Below, in pieces: positions 22,710 to 32,118 of a stretch of 64,000 nt of DNA (positions are counted from its first letter, which is position 1; each line of letters opens with the position of its first letter). The DNA lies in contig CM057456.1 in assembly GCA_016271365.2 (NCBI GenBank), forward strand, positions 613,185,501 through 613,249,500, read 5' to 3'. The DNA is from Neoceratodus forsteri (lineage: Eukaryota; Chordata; Ceratodontiformes; Ceratodontidae). A model generated the notes under the pieces. It was not told the origin of the DNA. It did not search any database and saw only the letters and a list, made by a program, of their open reading frames with translations. A program made the position numbers and the translations under genes.

Positions 22710-22745
22710 AAATATATATCTATATATATATAGATATATATATTT
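22678..22745. repeat. TA-rich microsatellite within W
   Basis: A run of TA dinucleotides is interrupted by GTATAAAT and CTATATAT, and is close to palindromic overall. Confidence 0.9.
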
Positions 22746-22794
22746 TATCCCGTCAGTATTTCAGACCTGCTACAGAATTTGCACATAAATGAAT

Positions 22795-23090
22795 AGGCAC
22801 AGCGGCCAGCAACAGAAATTAATTTAAAAAAAAAAAAAAAAGCCATTTCTTGCAGCATAAAAGACCGCAGCAGAAATAAAAAAAAAGCTATTCATTGCAG
22901 CATAAATGACCGTAAACAGAAATACAGTGGCCAACAACAGAAATGACAAGGCATGGTGGCCAGCAGCAGAAATTTAAAAAAAAAGCCATTTATTACAGCA
23001 TAAAAGACCGCAAACACAAACACGATGGCCAGCAACAGAAATGACAAGGCACGGCAGCCAGCAGCAGAAATAAAAAAAAAGCCAAAAAGA
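22795..23090. repeat. Roughly 95-bp tandem array within W
   Basis: About three diverged units each hold an A run followed by GCCATTT, then GCAGCATAAA, GACCG, and GGCCAGCAACAGAAAT. Confidence 0.65.
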
Positions 23091-23648
23091 AATTACAACA
23101 GAACTTAGAAAAAAAAGGTCTGCATATCTGATTGACCTCAGCCATTGTGCTCAGCAGTCACACCAAAAAACTCTGAAACAGTACCCATGACTATGTACTT
23201 ATAACACCGAGCAGCTGTGCAGACCAAGCAGATCAATGTTAATTATAGTAATTAATTGACAGTAATAAATTAACTGTAATTGACAGCATCCACACATCAG
23301 CATTGCTCAATGACAGTGATGAAAACGATTGCTGACTCAGATGCAGAAGAGGAGTGTAAATGGATGGACTCACTGTGGACCGCATCAGTCTCCCAATTTA
23401 TTCTAAAATCGGAACTGCTAAATCTGCTAAATCGGCAGGCTTCTGCTGCTTTTTAAAAGCTGGTGTAATAAACTGCGGTAAGCAGAGCAAGAGCAAGTAG
23501 AATAAATAAAGTAAGATCCGTACTTCCGCTTCACTTACAAACAATGTAAAACATAGTAACGGGCGGATGATGATGTCGGGCGGTAGGCACAGTTGGGAAA
23601 ATACTTGGCGATTAATTGTCGGTCACTCGAAAGTCGGGCAGTTAATGT

Positions 23649-26404
23649 TCAGGAAGTAATACCTGACCCATAAGAAGTAGAAGGTCTGTCTTTCGAGTTA
23701 CTTCGATAGGTAGATTTGTATTCCTCTACCTTTTTCATATAGGCCTCAGTTTTATCACCAAACAATGAATTATTTTCAATAGGGAAATCCATTGCTTTGG
23801 CGTGGGGTATCTGCAGTGAGGTTGGTGGCTCTGAGCCATGCAAATCTCCTAAGGGAGACAGCTAATGCCATTAGCCTGGCTGCAGTGTCATTGGCATCCA
23901 CTGCCATATGGAACTGGTATTTAGTGGCATCAAGTGCAGCCCTTGCTGTGTCATAGAAACACAGAAACATAGACTTTGACGGCAGATAAGGACCACTTGG
24001 TCCACCCAGTCTGCCCATTTTCCTACCTACTGGATAAGCTGCAGATTCTAGTTAACCAACAGCCTATTTCCTGCAACCCCCTACTGTAATTGCCTTGTGT
24101 CTGTCCCATGCATGTTTGAATTCCCCCACTGTTTTAGACCCAATGACCTCCTCAGGAAGGCTGTTCCATGTATCCACCACTCTCTCCGTGAAAAAAATTT
24201 TCCTCACGTTACCCCTGAGCCGTCCCCCTCTATCTTTAAATTGTGCCCCCTTGTTCTTACACATCTCTTTTTCTGAAAGATGCTACCCTCCTGGACTTTG
24301 TTGATTCCCTTGAGGTACTTGAACGTTTCTATCATGTCCCCCTGTCCCTCCTTTCATCAAGAGTATACTTATTAAGCTGTCTCAGTCTCTCTTCATATGG
24401 TTTCTGCTGCAGACCCTGCACCATTTTAGTTGCCCTCCTCTGGACTGCTTCCATCCTGTCTATGTCCTTGCGTAGATGAGGTCTCCAAAACTGCACACAG
24501 TACTCCAGATGGGGTCTCACCAACTGTCTGTATAGAGGGATAACCACTTCCCTTTTTCTACTTGTGATGCCCCTTCCTATGCATCCCAGTATCCCCCTGG
24601 CTCTCCTTACCGACTTTTCACATTGCTTACCCACCTTTAGGTCATCTGATATGACCACACCCCAGGTCCTTTCCATTTTTTTGTTGTTAGTACCTCCCTG
24701 CTATTGTGTACTCTTTTCCTGGGTTTTTGTTTCCCAGGTGCATTACTTTGCACTTCTTTGCATTGAATCTAAGTTGCCATATGTCTGACCATTCCTCCAA
24801 CCTTGCCAAGTCCCTTCTCATCTTTACTACCCCCTCTTTTGTATCAACTCTGTTACAGATCTTTGTGTCATCTACAAAGAGGCATACCTTTCCCTCCAGA
24901 CCCTCTGCAATGTCACCTATGACGATGTTAAAGAGGACTGGACCCAGTACTGAGCCCTGAGGTACTCCACTAGTAACCCCCCTTTCTTCAGAATGTGTTC
25001 CATTCACTATTACCTTCTGTGTCCTGTTGTGCAGCCAGTTTGCTACCCAGGCTACCACCCTGGGACCTACTCCCAGGCTGGCTAACTTGATTATTAATCT
25101 TTTGTGTGGGACTGTGTCAAATGCCTTGCTAAAGTCTAGGTAGGCCATATCCACAGCCCCTCCCTGGTCTATTACTTTGGTCACCCAGTCAAAGAAATCA
25201 ATTAGATTCGTCTGACATGACCTTCCTGCTGTGTCTTGCAGGTCCACTGCCACTTCACCTGGCACCTTGTCAGCCAGTGCTAAGACTGTATTCCAGAGTG
25301 CCTTCTGATATTGCACTCCATATGCCATGTAGTTGGCTTGCCTGACTATTAAAGAGGCAGCCATGTAGCTCTTCTTTCCCATGGCATCCATTTTTCGTGA
25401 ATCTTTATCTGGAGGATGGGTAGCCAGGGGTGTAGTGGCTTTGTCGCATGCAGCAGCCTGAACCACCCCTTCAGGGTCAGGGTGATTAAACAAAAAACAG
25501 CTGTGGATAAGTCTAGCTGATACTTTTTGTCAACTTTTTTATCTACCCCAGGGATAGAAGTTTGGGGTTGGAATACCTGCAATGCTGCCTTTTTTAAGGG
25601 ACTTATGCATTGGAAGCAGAAGGCGTTTTGTAGGAGTTAGGCTCATCATATCGAGGAACTCTGCTTCCTCCACATCCTCTTCATTTTCCTGAAGAGGAAG
25701 ATTAAGGGTGTCTACCATGCTTTTTACAAAAGCATAGTGAGAGGAGTACTCTTCTGGACCCCTAGGAGGAGATCCAAACTCCTGCTCCGGGGAAACCTCA
25801 GGATCTATCGGTTCCCCTTCAAAATCCTCCTCATCCTCCTCACCATAAAAAACGTGAGGTTCCTGGGGGTAGGAACTGGTGCAGCCGGTGTAGGGACCGG
25901 GACTGCAGCCTGCAGGGCTTGTAAGACCTGTAAGGCCCTAGCAATGTCCTTAGCTGAGAGCATATTATGTTTGTCTGCTGGGAGCTCCTTAGCCTTCTCA
26001 GCCAGAGGCACAGTGACATGTTTTTCTTTTCATTTTTTCTTTAGTGGGGCAGATTCTGCAAAGGTCTCCACAGCCCTTTTTGACTTACCTTGTTCAGATT
26101 TCTCTGAACTCTTGTCAGTGTCCTTAGCTTTGCCTCCATTCTTTTTAGGAATAGAGGCAGATGCACTACTATCAGTAGCAGAAACAGAAGCCATCTCCTC
26201 TAACTTTTTAGCCCTTTTTCTTAACGTTTTGGGACAAAAAGTCTTGTAAGTCTCACAATTAGTAAAAATATGGCTGGTACCCAAACAGGAAATACAAAGG
26301 GAATGTCTCTCTGGTTTTGCTATAATCTGCCCATAAGACTCACAATATTTAAACCCAGTGGGTCCTGTGCATTTTTTAGGCTTGCCTAAATGGACCTCTG
26401 ACAT
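23649..26404 (-). pseudogene. DIRS-A gag, main part, split by CR1-c
   Basis: The frame from ATG 26404 gives a Cys/His-rich head: FKYCESYGQ, then HSLCISCLGTSHIF and CETYKTFCPKT. DIRS-B has CLTCGQ at the first pair, so here the second Cys is Tyr. A Lys and Ser rich region follows. The frame 26011-25805 is Ala, Pro and Val rich. The frame 25582-25349 and its continuation give a conserved helical region, VDKKYQLD and SYMAASLIVRQANYMAYG (about 25360). CR1-c interrupts at 25226-23953, after which gag resumes with LDATKYQFHMAVDANDTAA and YMKKVEEYKSTYRSNS until W at 23669. Frameshifts are present. Gag would package the DIRS RNA. Confidence 0.75.
23953..25226 (-). mobile_element. CR1-c: 5'-truncated CR1 copy within DIRS-A gag
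   Basis: A 1.27 kb CR1 3' portion. RT blocks: GRSCQTNLIDFFDWVTK, AYLDFSKAFDTVPHKRL, GVTSGVPQGSVLGPVLFNIV, then CLFVDDTKICN, where both aspartates remain although Ala is Val. C-terminal blocks follow: VRPHLEYCVQFW (about 24500) and FFTERVVDTWNSLPEEVI (about 24195). The 3' end is a TTTCTATGTTTCTGTG-like CR1 terminus at 23953. The word TGCTGTGTC occurs at 23944-23952 and 25227-25235. It is a likely 9-bp TSD, though part may be chance because CR1 itself has CTGCTGTG there. By chance its frame fuses with DIRS gag into one 268-codon open frame (25493-24687). Confidence 0.85.
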
Positions 26405-27004
26405 TGGATAAGACAGTAAAAAGCAATCGTAAAACTTTTATTAACACCTAGGAACCGGAGGTTTTAAAATTAAACAACCACTAACGGTTCCTTGAACCGA
26501 GCGCTATTCAGTTCCCGAAAAGAAAAGGAACCGAAAATACTCTAAATTTAAACAAAATAAAGCAGTCAAAGGAACCAACCACAGATACAAACTTTAAGTA
26601 ATAAAACTGAGGTAAACCTCGCCAAAAGACACAGAACCCTCGGTTCCCTGGAACTGTGAGGGAACCACTAATAAAACTAAAAAAGCTACTACAACTATCA
26701 AATAAACTAAATTCTAAGGCAGCAATTTAAAATTAAACTTAAAACAAGTACTTATCTAACAGATAGTTTATTCTGAAGACAGTTCAAGGAGAGCTCTCCG
26801 GGACATCCTTACTAGGCAGGCAGAGTAAAGAACCTGAAGCACTCAGAGTGCAGCAGTTGCTAGGGCAGCAGCTTGAAATTGGCATGAGCCAATTGAGAGC
26901 TCCATCATTTGCATATAATTCCATCTCTCCGGGCAGTTCAACAAGGGAGGCTGACTGTATCAGTTTAATCATAATGAGTGATTCCTGGGGTTAGAACCTT
27001 CCCT
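26405..27004 (-). promoter_or_regulatory. DIRS-A 5' terminal region
   Basis: Non-coding, running from gag out to the CR1-b join. Its outer end on the minus strand reads CTAACCCCAGGAATCACTCA. The same region is seen as CTAACCCCAAGAATTCTTCA in the internal complementary block of DIRS-D (63857-63876), and a GGAATCCCTCA version ends DIRS-B. Several GGAACCG-type words (26450-26660) recur in the matching part of DIRS-B. The region should hold the promoter and the terminal repeat. Confidence 0.6.
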
Positions 27005-27490
27005 TCCACAGACCAATCCTTCCACCAGGTGTTGAAGGCTTGGCTGTGTAGTGCCCTATCCTCACCTGTGCCTTAGACAGGTAGCACCTCTGAGAATGAG
27101 ACAGAACATGCTACCTGTTTCAGGTACCCCCCCAAGCTTCCTGAAATCTTCCTGGACTCTGGGTAACTCCACTCTTCTCCCCACCAGGTCATTGGTCCCC
27201 AGGTGGACAATGACATCCAGCTACTCCCTCCTGGCTAGTGCCCTAGTGATCCTATGGATTCGTTTCCCATCCTTCCATGTAGCACTTCCTGGGATGCACT
27301 TGACCTCCCTCTTCCCCCTGCTAGGTGTTCCTAACTTCACACCCCAGACTATAGAGTCTCCCACTAAGAGAAGCTTCCCCCTCCTCTGTGGTCCCCTGTC
27401 CCCCTTCCCTGGGGCTCCAGCTTGAAGGTCCTGACCATCCTCCCTGGTCCCAGCTGCAGGTGCCTGTGTGGGGCATTCCCATTCTTCCAA
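27005..27490 (-). pseudogene. CR1-b ORF1, SGNH esterase N-terminal half
   Basis: The frame 27490-27221 carries a Gly, Pro and Arg rich linker, then KLLLVGDSIVWGVKL with the GDS serine, and REVKCIPGSATWKDG. After a stop at 27221 the frame continues LDVIVHLGTNDLVG (about 27215), the GxND block of SGNH hydrolases. It breaks near 27005, where DIRS-A begins. The C-terminal DxxH half is at 19250-19059. Confidence 0.78.
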
Positions 27491-28880
27491 AACAGTGTAT
27501 GAGTTATTCAGCTGGACCGGTTGGGGAATGTGCTTCTGACTCCCTCCCCCACCCTCTCTGAGCCCGCCAAAGTCCAGTCACACTTCTTTCTGGGCATTCT
27601 ATGAGATTCAGGTTGTGGACCCAGTGGTCTCTGGGTGGGGGTGGATGCTGCCTGTAACCAAGCCAACTCTGCGTGGAGACAGGCACCCTCCTCCCTCAGC
27701 CTAGAGAGGTGCCTGCAGATAGGGCAGCATCGCAGCCTCCAGAATGTCTCCCCGAAGACTGCTGCTCCACAACCACTGCACCACTCTCATCATGACTGCT
27801 ACCATCCTTACTCTCCTGCCTGCTTATGCCTCCTAATTGCTATCTGCTATCTTGTAACCCTCTTCCCTGTTCTGCATGCTAACCCTTTTTTTCCTTCTCC
27901 CTCTCTCCCTGTCTCTCTTCTCCTGCAGTGACTTACAACTTCTCTCTCCTCCTCTTGCATGTGCCCTTGTGGACCTAGTTGCTAGCTGCACCCTTTGTAC
28001 TTCTGCCTATATACCAGCTGGGCTATTGCTTGTGCTGTGCTGCCTAACTGTTCCTGTGTCTTTAAGTAGGTGTGGCTTGGCCTACCACTATATAGTTAGA
28101 CCACCTGGGGGTGGTTGGGGAATGGGGATGTGTGGGTGGGGGGGTAGTTCCTTTGGTACTCTGTGTCTATAAAAACAATCAGGTAAAAAAAAGACTTTCT
28201 TCTGTAAACTACAGAAGAATTACATAAAACCTGTTACAAAACACAGACGTTACCTAGAATCTGTTACCAAACACAAACACTTCCTGAAGTGCCTTAGCAA
28301 AAGAAATCCCCAAAAGTAGACTGTGGAAAATCACTTTAGAACTAAAGGTAGTGGAAAGAGCACACAGCTATATAAACTCAGTTACATAAGCCTGTCACAA
28401 AACACAGAAGTTACCTGGAATCTGTTACCAAACACAAACACTTCCTGAAGTGTCTCAGCAAAAGAACTCCCCAAAAGCAGACTGTGGAAAATCACTTTAG
28501 TCTTATTCTATGTGTAACCCCCCCTACCAATTTGGGGGCTTACCTTTGTGCCCAGTAGCTCCTGTTTTGCTCTCCTCCTCTTCTCAGGCACCTCCAGAAA
28601 TGCCTGCTACTTTATTTTGGTTCCCCCGCTTGTGGCCCATAGACATTATGTGCCCCTGGTGTCCCAGTCAAGCCCCAGTGTACAATTTAGTGCCATGGGG
28701 CTCCAGTCTCCAGCCATGCCTCCCCACTCGAAGCCTGCATTCTAGTGTAGCGGGGATCGCGCAGGCATGAGCGGCATCTTTGATCTCCTGACCACTTGCC
28801 TTGCGGTCGTGTGGGAGAAAGAGTTCGGTGGTCCCAGTGTCCCCACCTGCTCAGTGGGATCCAGTGACCACAGGGAGGGC
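27491..28880 (-). promoter_or_regulatory. CR1-b ORF1 5' region and 5' UTR
   Basis: GC-rich on both sides of an AT-rich tandem repeat. The first part (27491-27900) may include the start of ORF1; a Cys-rich stretch near 27720 could be part of a zinc-finger-like region, but I cannot confirm it. The upper limit near 28880 is set by the LTR-like sequence that starts there. CR1 5' UTRs carry the promoter. Confidence 0.5.
28223..28500. repeat. Two-copy direct repeat of about 161 bp in the CR1-b 5' UTR
   Basis: Blocks 28223-28340 and 28384-28500 match closely, sharing ACAAAACACAGA, GTTACCAAACACAAACACTT and GACTGTGGAAAATCACTTTA. Repeated monomers in a LINE 5' UTR often act as promoter units; that role is inference here. 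Confidence 0.8.
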
Positions 28881-29194
28881 TGTGGTAGCCCGTTTTTGTA
28901 AACAAAGAAAGAGATCCACGAGATGTCTATGATTGGGGCTCATGAATATTAATGAGCCGGAGCCCCGATTGCCTATAAATATTCATGAGGGTCTGTTCTG
29001 CCCTTGGGGAAGCTGTGTTTCGGTGACTGCCGAAGGGAACCAAAAATGTTTGAATAAATAACTGTACTTTCTGTGTATGTTTGGGGGAAAGTATTTACAA
29101 GGGGCAAAGTGTTTTAAATAAATAAATGCTTAATCCTGGCTGCACCAGTAATGCTGGGACTCAGACACAGTCTTTCTGCTGCAAGGCATCCTCA
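28881..29194 (+). mobile_element. LTR-like sequence with TATA box and primer-site-like end
   Basis: Starts TGTGGTAGCC and may end at CTCA (29194). Inside are a CCTATAAATA box (28970-28979), AATAAATAA signals near 29055 and 29117, and after the end a TGGTAGCAGCGAC word (29200-29212) that looks like a tRNA primer site. ATGAATATTAATGAG at 28951 and ATATTCATGAG at 28978 form a small inverted pair. No second LTR or gag-pol is visible, so this is either a fragment or a misreading. Confidence 0.35.
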
Positions 29195-29375
29195 AATACT
29201 GGTAGCAGCGACAGGCAAATGGACTGGGCAAATTACTTGTTCTGGGCAGCGACAGCAAGAACACATCCAGGGCTATTAGACTGTGGGGCATTTGGGCAAA
29301 TATTTTGTTTATACTGGCTGCACCAGGACTTTATTTGGGACTATATCTATTCTGCTTAATGGACTGTGTGTTAAG

Positions 29376-29743
29376 CAGGGCCACTGGTGTTCTGCGGCAG
29401 AATTTTCTGATTTCTGCGGCAGGGCTCCTTGACTTCTGCAGCAGCATTTTCTGATTTCTGCGACATGATTTATTCATTTCTCTGGCAGAATGCAGTCCTG
29501 TCATTGGCTAAATATCTAAATATGATGTGATGTCATCAATGACATTATATGCTGAGCATAGAGGAGGGGCTTCAGGATAAACAAGGTGGGAAAGAAAGCC
29601 TGACACTATGGAAAAACAGTATATTTATATGAAAATTCACCAAAAACAATGAATTCTGCAGCACTATATATATATTCTACGGCATGATGCAAATTCTGTG
29701 GCAAATTCCGCAACCGCAGAACCGTAGAATTCCAGGGGCCTTG
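29376..29743. mobile_element. hAT-type MITE with 8-bp TSD
   Basis: A 368-bp non-coding element is bracketed by an exact 8-bp repeat, GTGTTAAG (29368-29375 and 29744-29751). Its ends form an 18-bp inverted repeat with consensus CARGGCCMCTGGWRTTCT. The CAGGG start, 8-bp TSD and short size are typical of hAT non-autonomous elements. Inside, the word TTCTGCGGCAG and variants recur four to five times in the left half and in inverse form at the right end. Confidence 0.85.
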
Positions 29744-29754
29744 GTGTTAAGCAG

Positions 29755-30190
29755 CCATTTTCAAGCAGCCACAGCCAACCGGAAAGCAACAATTTTAAAG
29801 CCAGGACTTGTGGGACATTAGCCAAAGCTCATGGGAAAATACCAAGTGCTCATGGGGAACTGCAGGGACCTAATTTCAGTTGCCAAAACAGTAAACCAAC
29901 TGTGCATCGAGTGAGGTTCATGCATAATTCATTTTCTTGATTGACAGGCCCTCCAGCCAATCGGAGGCCAAGCATTCAATAGCTTCAGCCAATCTGGAGC
30001 CTCAGGAGAGACCCATAAAAAACTGTTTTCAGCATTTTTCCAGATTCAAGCAGGAGCCCCCCTCAGGAGTTGGGGCTCAGGCCCCCAGCCATGCAACTAG
30101 GCCTGGTGATCCAGTATGAGCCCCTCCATCCAGGAGGGGTGTTGCCTTCTTTGTAGTGAAAGTTTAAAGTAATTTAGTTAATGCAGTACC
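29755..30190 (+). promoter_or_regulatory. Promoter-like segment with CCAAT boxes and a TATA-like word
   Basis: AGCCAATCGGAGG (29954) and AGCCAATCTGGAG (29985) lie about 30 bp apart and are followed by CCCATAAAAAACTG (30012). This spacing resembles an LTR U3 promoter or a class II promoter. No gene follows within 1.5 kb. It may continue the LTR-like sequence at 28881 after the MITE is removed. Confidence 0.3.
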
Positions 30191-31910
30191 TGCTAGCCTA
30201 GGGGTTTCCAGAATGTCCTCCAAGTGCTAGCCCTCTCTTCCATGTTGCGGAATAATGTGGACCTGCAACTCAACATCAAGCCAGCTGTGAGAGAACTGAA
30301 GATTTCAGGAGCCTTCATTTGTGGAGATTTTACTGTGAGGAGCCTGAATGAGTACTCTTGTACCCCCTGGTGCAAGAAAGAAAGAGAAATGCTTAGTTGG
30401 GGCTGCCTATGCCCAGAGACTTTCTGATCTATATTGTTTATCTGGTCTGCACCCTGCATCCTGCTGTGCCTAACCTTAACCCAGTGCGGGTGGACCCTTT
30501 TTGAATTTTGACACTTTGCTGTTTGTGACTGTCCAATTGGTCTGCACCTTGCATCTGCTGCGCCTGTCTTGCCCAGTGCAGGTGGACTTGACTGTTCTGG
30601 GAGACCCAAGTGAGCTCAGAGTATTGTACAAATGTGCTGATATGTGATTGTCTGCTATGGAGCCTACAGGACTGGAAGGGGAGCACTCAGTACTAAACCT
30701 GACTTTGCCCGACTTGCCTGGGAGGTCCAGTATCTGCTAACTAGTTCCCGTCAAGATGTCCAGTGGAGCTGCAATCTGCAGCCACGTACCACAAATAGGA
30801 CTGAGACCCCATGTCTTTTGGATTTGTCTTCTTTATCTGGAAATGTCTGAGTTCTGAAGTAAACTAGCCAGGACGGCCACCCTGGCCCCTGGTTGAAGGA
30901 GCAATCCCTTCATTAACTGTACCAAATGTGTCTGAAATATAAATGTGCTGAATGTACCAAAACATGTAAATGTGATGGATGTTCACAAAGAAATAACTGA
31001 TTTCCAAACCCAGTGTACCCAGCTGGCTATACCTACCAAGTGTGTCCAGCTGCAACATGCAGGGCAATCCCTGCACGTGGTATTGGATTCAACTGACAGT
31101 AAATAGTTTTATCTGCCTAATTGTTCTCAAGTTCAAGCACTAATTCTTTCTTGAATCAAGCTGGCCAACGAACAGCTGCACAGTCCACCAGGCCTGCAAC
31201 CATCAAGGGACTGTCTTGGTAACCAGTAACCCAGGTTTAAATGTGTGGGATTGTGGTGTCTCATACTAAATTTGGGGAACTGGTACCTGTGTGGGCAAAA
31301 TAGTAATACTGTGTGCCATCTGATTTAAGGCAGTTAACTTAGATAGCCAGGGCTCTGGTTACCTGTGTGGGTATAATGTTGATTGCATTCTGATTTAAAA
31401 CCAGTGTACCTACCCAGCTGGAGGGTTTCACCAGCACAACTCCAATTCAACTGTAAATATTGTAAATAATAATAATACTGAATAGCCTCTACTCCTCCTG
31501 TTTCCTATTCCTAAGCCCTAATCCCCCTGTAAATAAATTGTTATTGTTGTTTGCAAATAATGGTGTCATGAGCATATTATTAGAGAGAGTCATTTAATGT
31601 AAAATATTTGATATGTGGGAAATTGTCTATCGGGTCATGTTATGGGGTGACTAATACTTATAGTGGGTGGTATGATATCCCAGGGGGGTTGTACCAGGTA
31701 ACTGCTAGCCCACTTAAGGCTAAACTCTGGGTGGAGGCACTGCGCAAATGTAAAATCATGAAAAAAAAATGTTTAAAAGTAAATTTGGGAACCCAGGCCC
31801 CTCAACCTTGGTCTGGCCAGGTAAGGCAGGGGTAGTAACTCTAGGAGAAGCACCGTCTAGGGGTTACATAGGGGCATGTCACAATCAAACATTCTATATT
31901 TTATAAAGGT
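30191..31910. other. No recognisable gene; short direct repeats
   Basis: No conserved protein. A roughly 91-bp direct repeat lies at 30449 and 30540 (TCTGCACC-TGCATC and CCCAGTGC-GGTGGAC words). A second pair at about 31210-31300 and 31305-31400 shares TACCTGTGTGGG and CTGATTTAA. Two AATAAAT-like signals occur near 31530. It may be the body of a degraded LTR element, but I cannot support that. Confidence 0.4.
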
Positions 31911-32118
31911 GGGGCTGGCAACACAGCCTAGAGGTTAGAGTAATGAGCTGTGAATGAGCTTGTATATCCAGTAGACCTGGGTTTGATTCCCATATCCTCC
32001 ACTTGCATACTGTGTGACTCTGAGCAAGTCACTTAACCTCCCCAGTGCTCCCGGGTCACCCCTGAAAACAGGCACTTGTGCCTAGTAGGCCTTACCTGGT
32101 TACCAAAGAATAAAAAAA
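31911..32118 (+). mobile_element. tRNA-derived SINE with CORE-like domain
   Basis: The head GGCTGGCAACACAGCCTAGA (A-box region) is followed by a B-box-like GGGTTTGATTCC (31979-31990). The central block TGTGTGACTCTGAGCAAGTC and ACTTAACCTCCCCAGTGCTC closely resembles the CORE domain of MIR-type SINEs. The 3' domain has a hairpin (AGGCACTTGTGCCT), a GTAGGCCTTACC word and an A-rich tail. Pol III would transcribe it and a partner LINE would move it. Related copies are at 46727, at 41735/52727 and perhaps 20226. Confidence 0.85.

Larger units (their letters stand above)
22582..23669. mobile_element. Element W: non-autonomous DNA transposon with 9-bp TSD
   Basis: A 1088-bp insert in DIRS-A gag is flanked by an exact 9-bp direct repeat, ATAAGAAGT (22573-22581 and 23670-23678). 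Its ends form an imperfect 37-bp inverted repeat. Both start with GGG, share TACT-type bases at positions 9-15 and end in GCCCGAC; I count 21 of 37 matches. It has no coding capacity. Inside are a TA-rich palindromic microsatellite (22678-22745) and a tandem array of roughly 95-bp units (22795-23090) with repeated CAGCAGAAAT and GCATAAA words. A 9-bp TSD with G-rich ends could fit Mutator-like or Merlin-like elements; I cannot decide between them. Confidence 0.7.
19250..27004 (-). mobile_element. DIRS-A: DIRS-type tyrosine-recombinase retrotransposon
   Basis: In its own direction the element has a 5' terminal sequence (about 27000-26405), a Cys-rich gag, RT with RNase H, then a tyrosine recombinase. 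This is the DIRS order, with no integrase and no aspartic protease seen. Three later insertions sit in it: CR1-c at 23953-25226, W at 22582-23669 and a SINE tail at 20226-20400. The 3' end near 19260 lacks the inverted repeat seen in DIRS-D, so it is either truncated or rearranged there. It interrupts ORF1 of CR1-b. Confidence 0.82.
15995..28880 (-). mobile_element. CR1-b: long CR1 LINE split by DIRS-A
   Basis: The CR1 copy runs on the minus strand in two blocks, 28880-27005 and 19249-15995, about 5.1 kb in total. In its own direction it has a 5' UTR with a tandem repeat, ORF1 with an SGNH esterase, ORF2 with endonuclease and RT, and a 3' end with the TTTCTATGTAT-type CR1 terminus at about 15995-16012. 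The esterase is cut in two, with its GDSI block at about 27365 and its DGLHL block at about 19170. That places DIRS-A within ORF1. The exact join cannot be fixed to the base. Confidence 0.82.
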
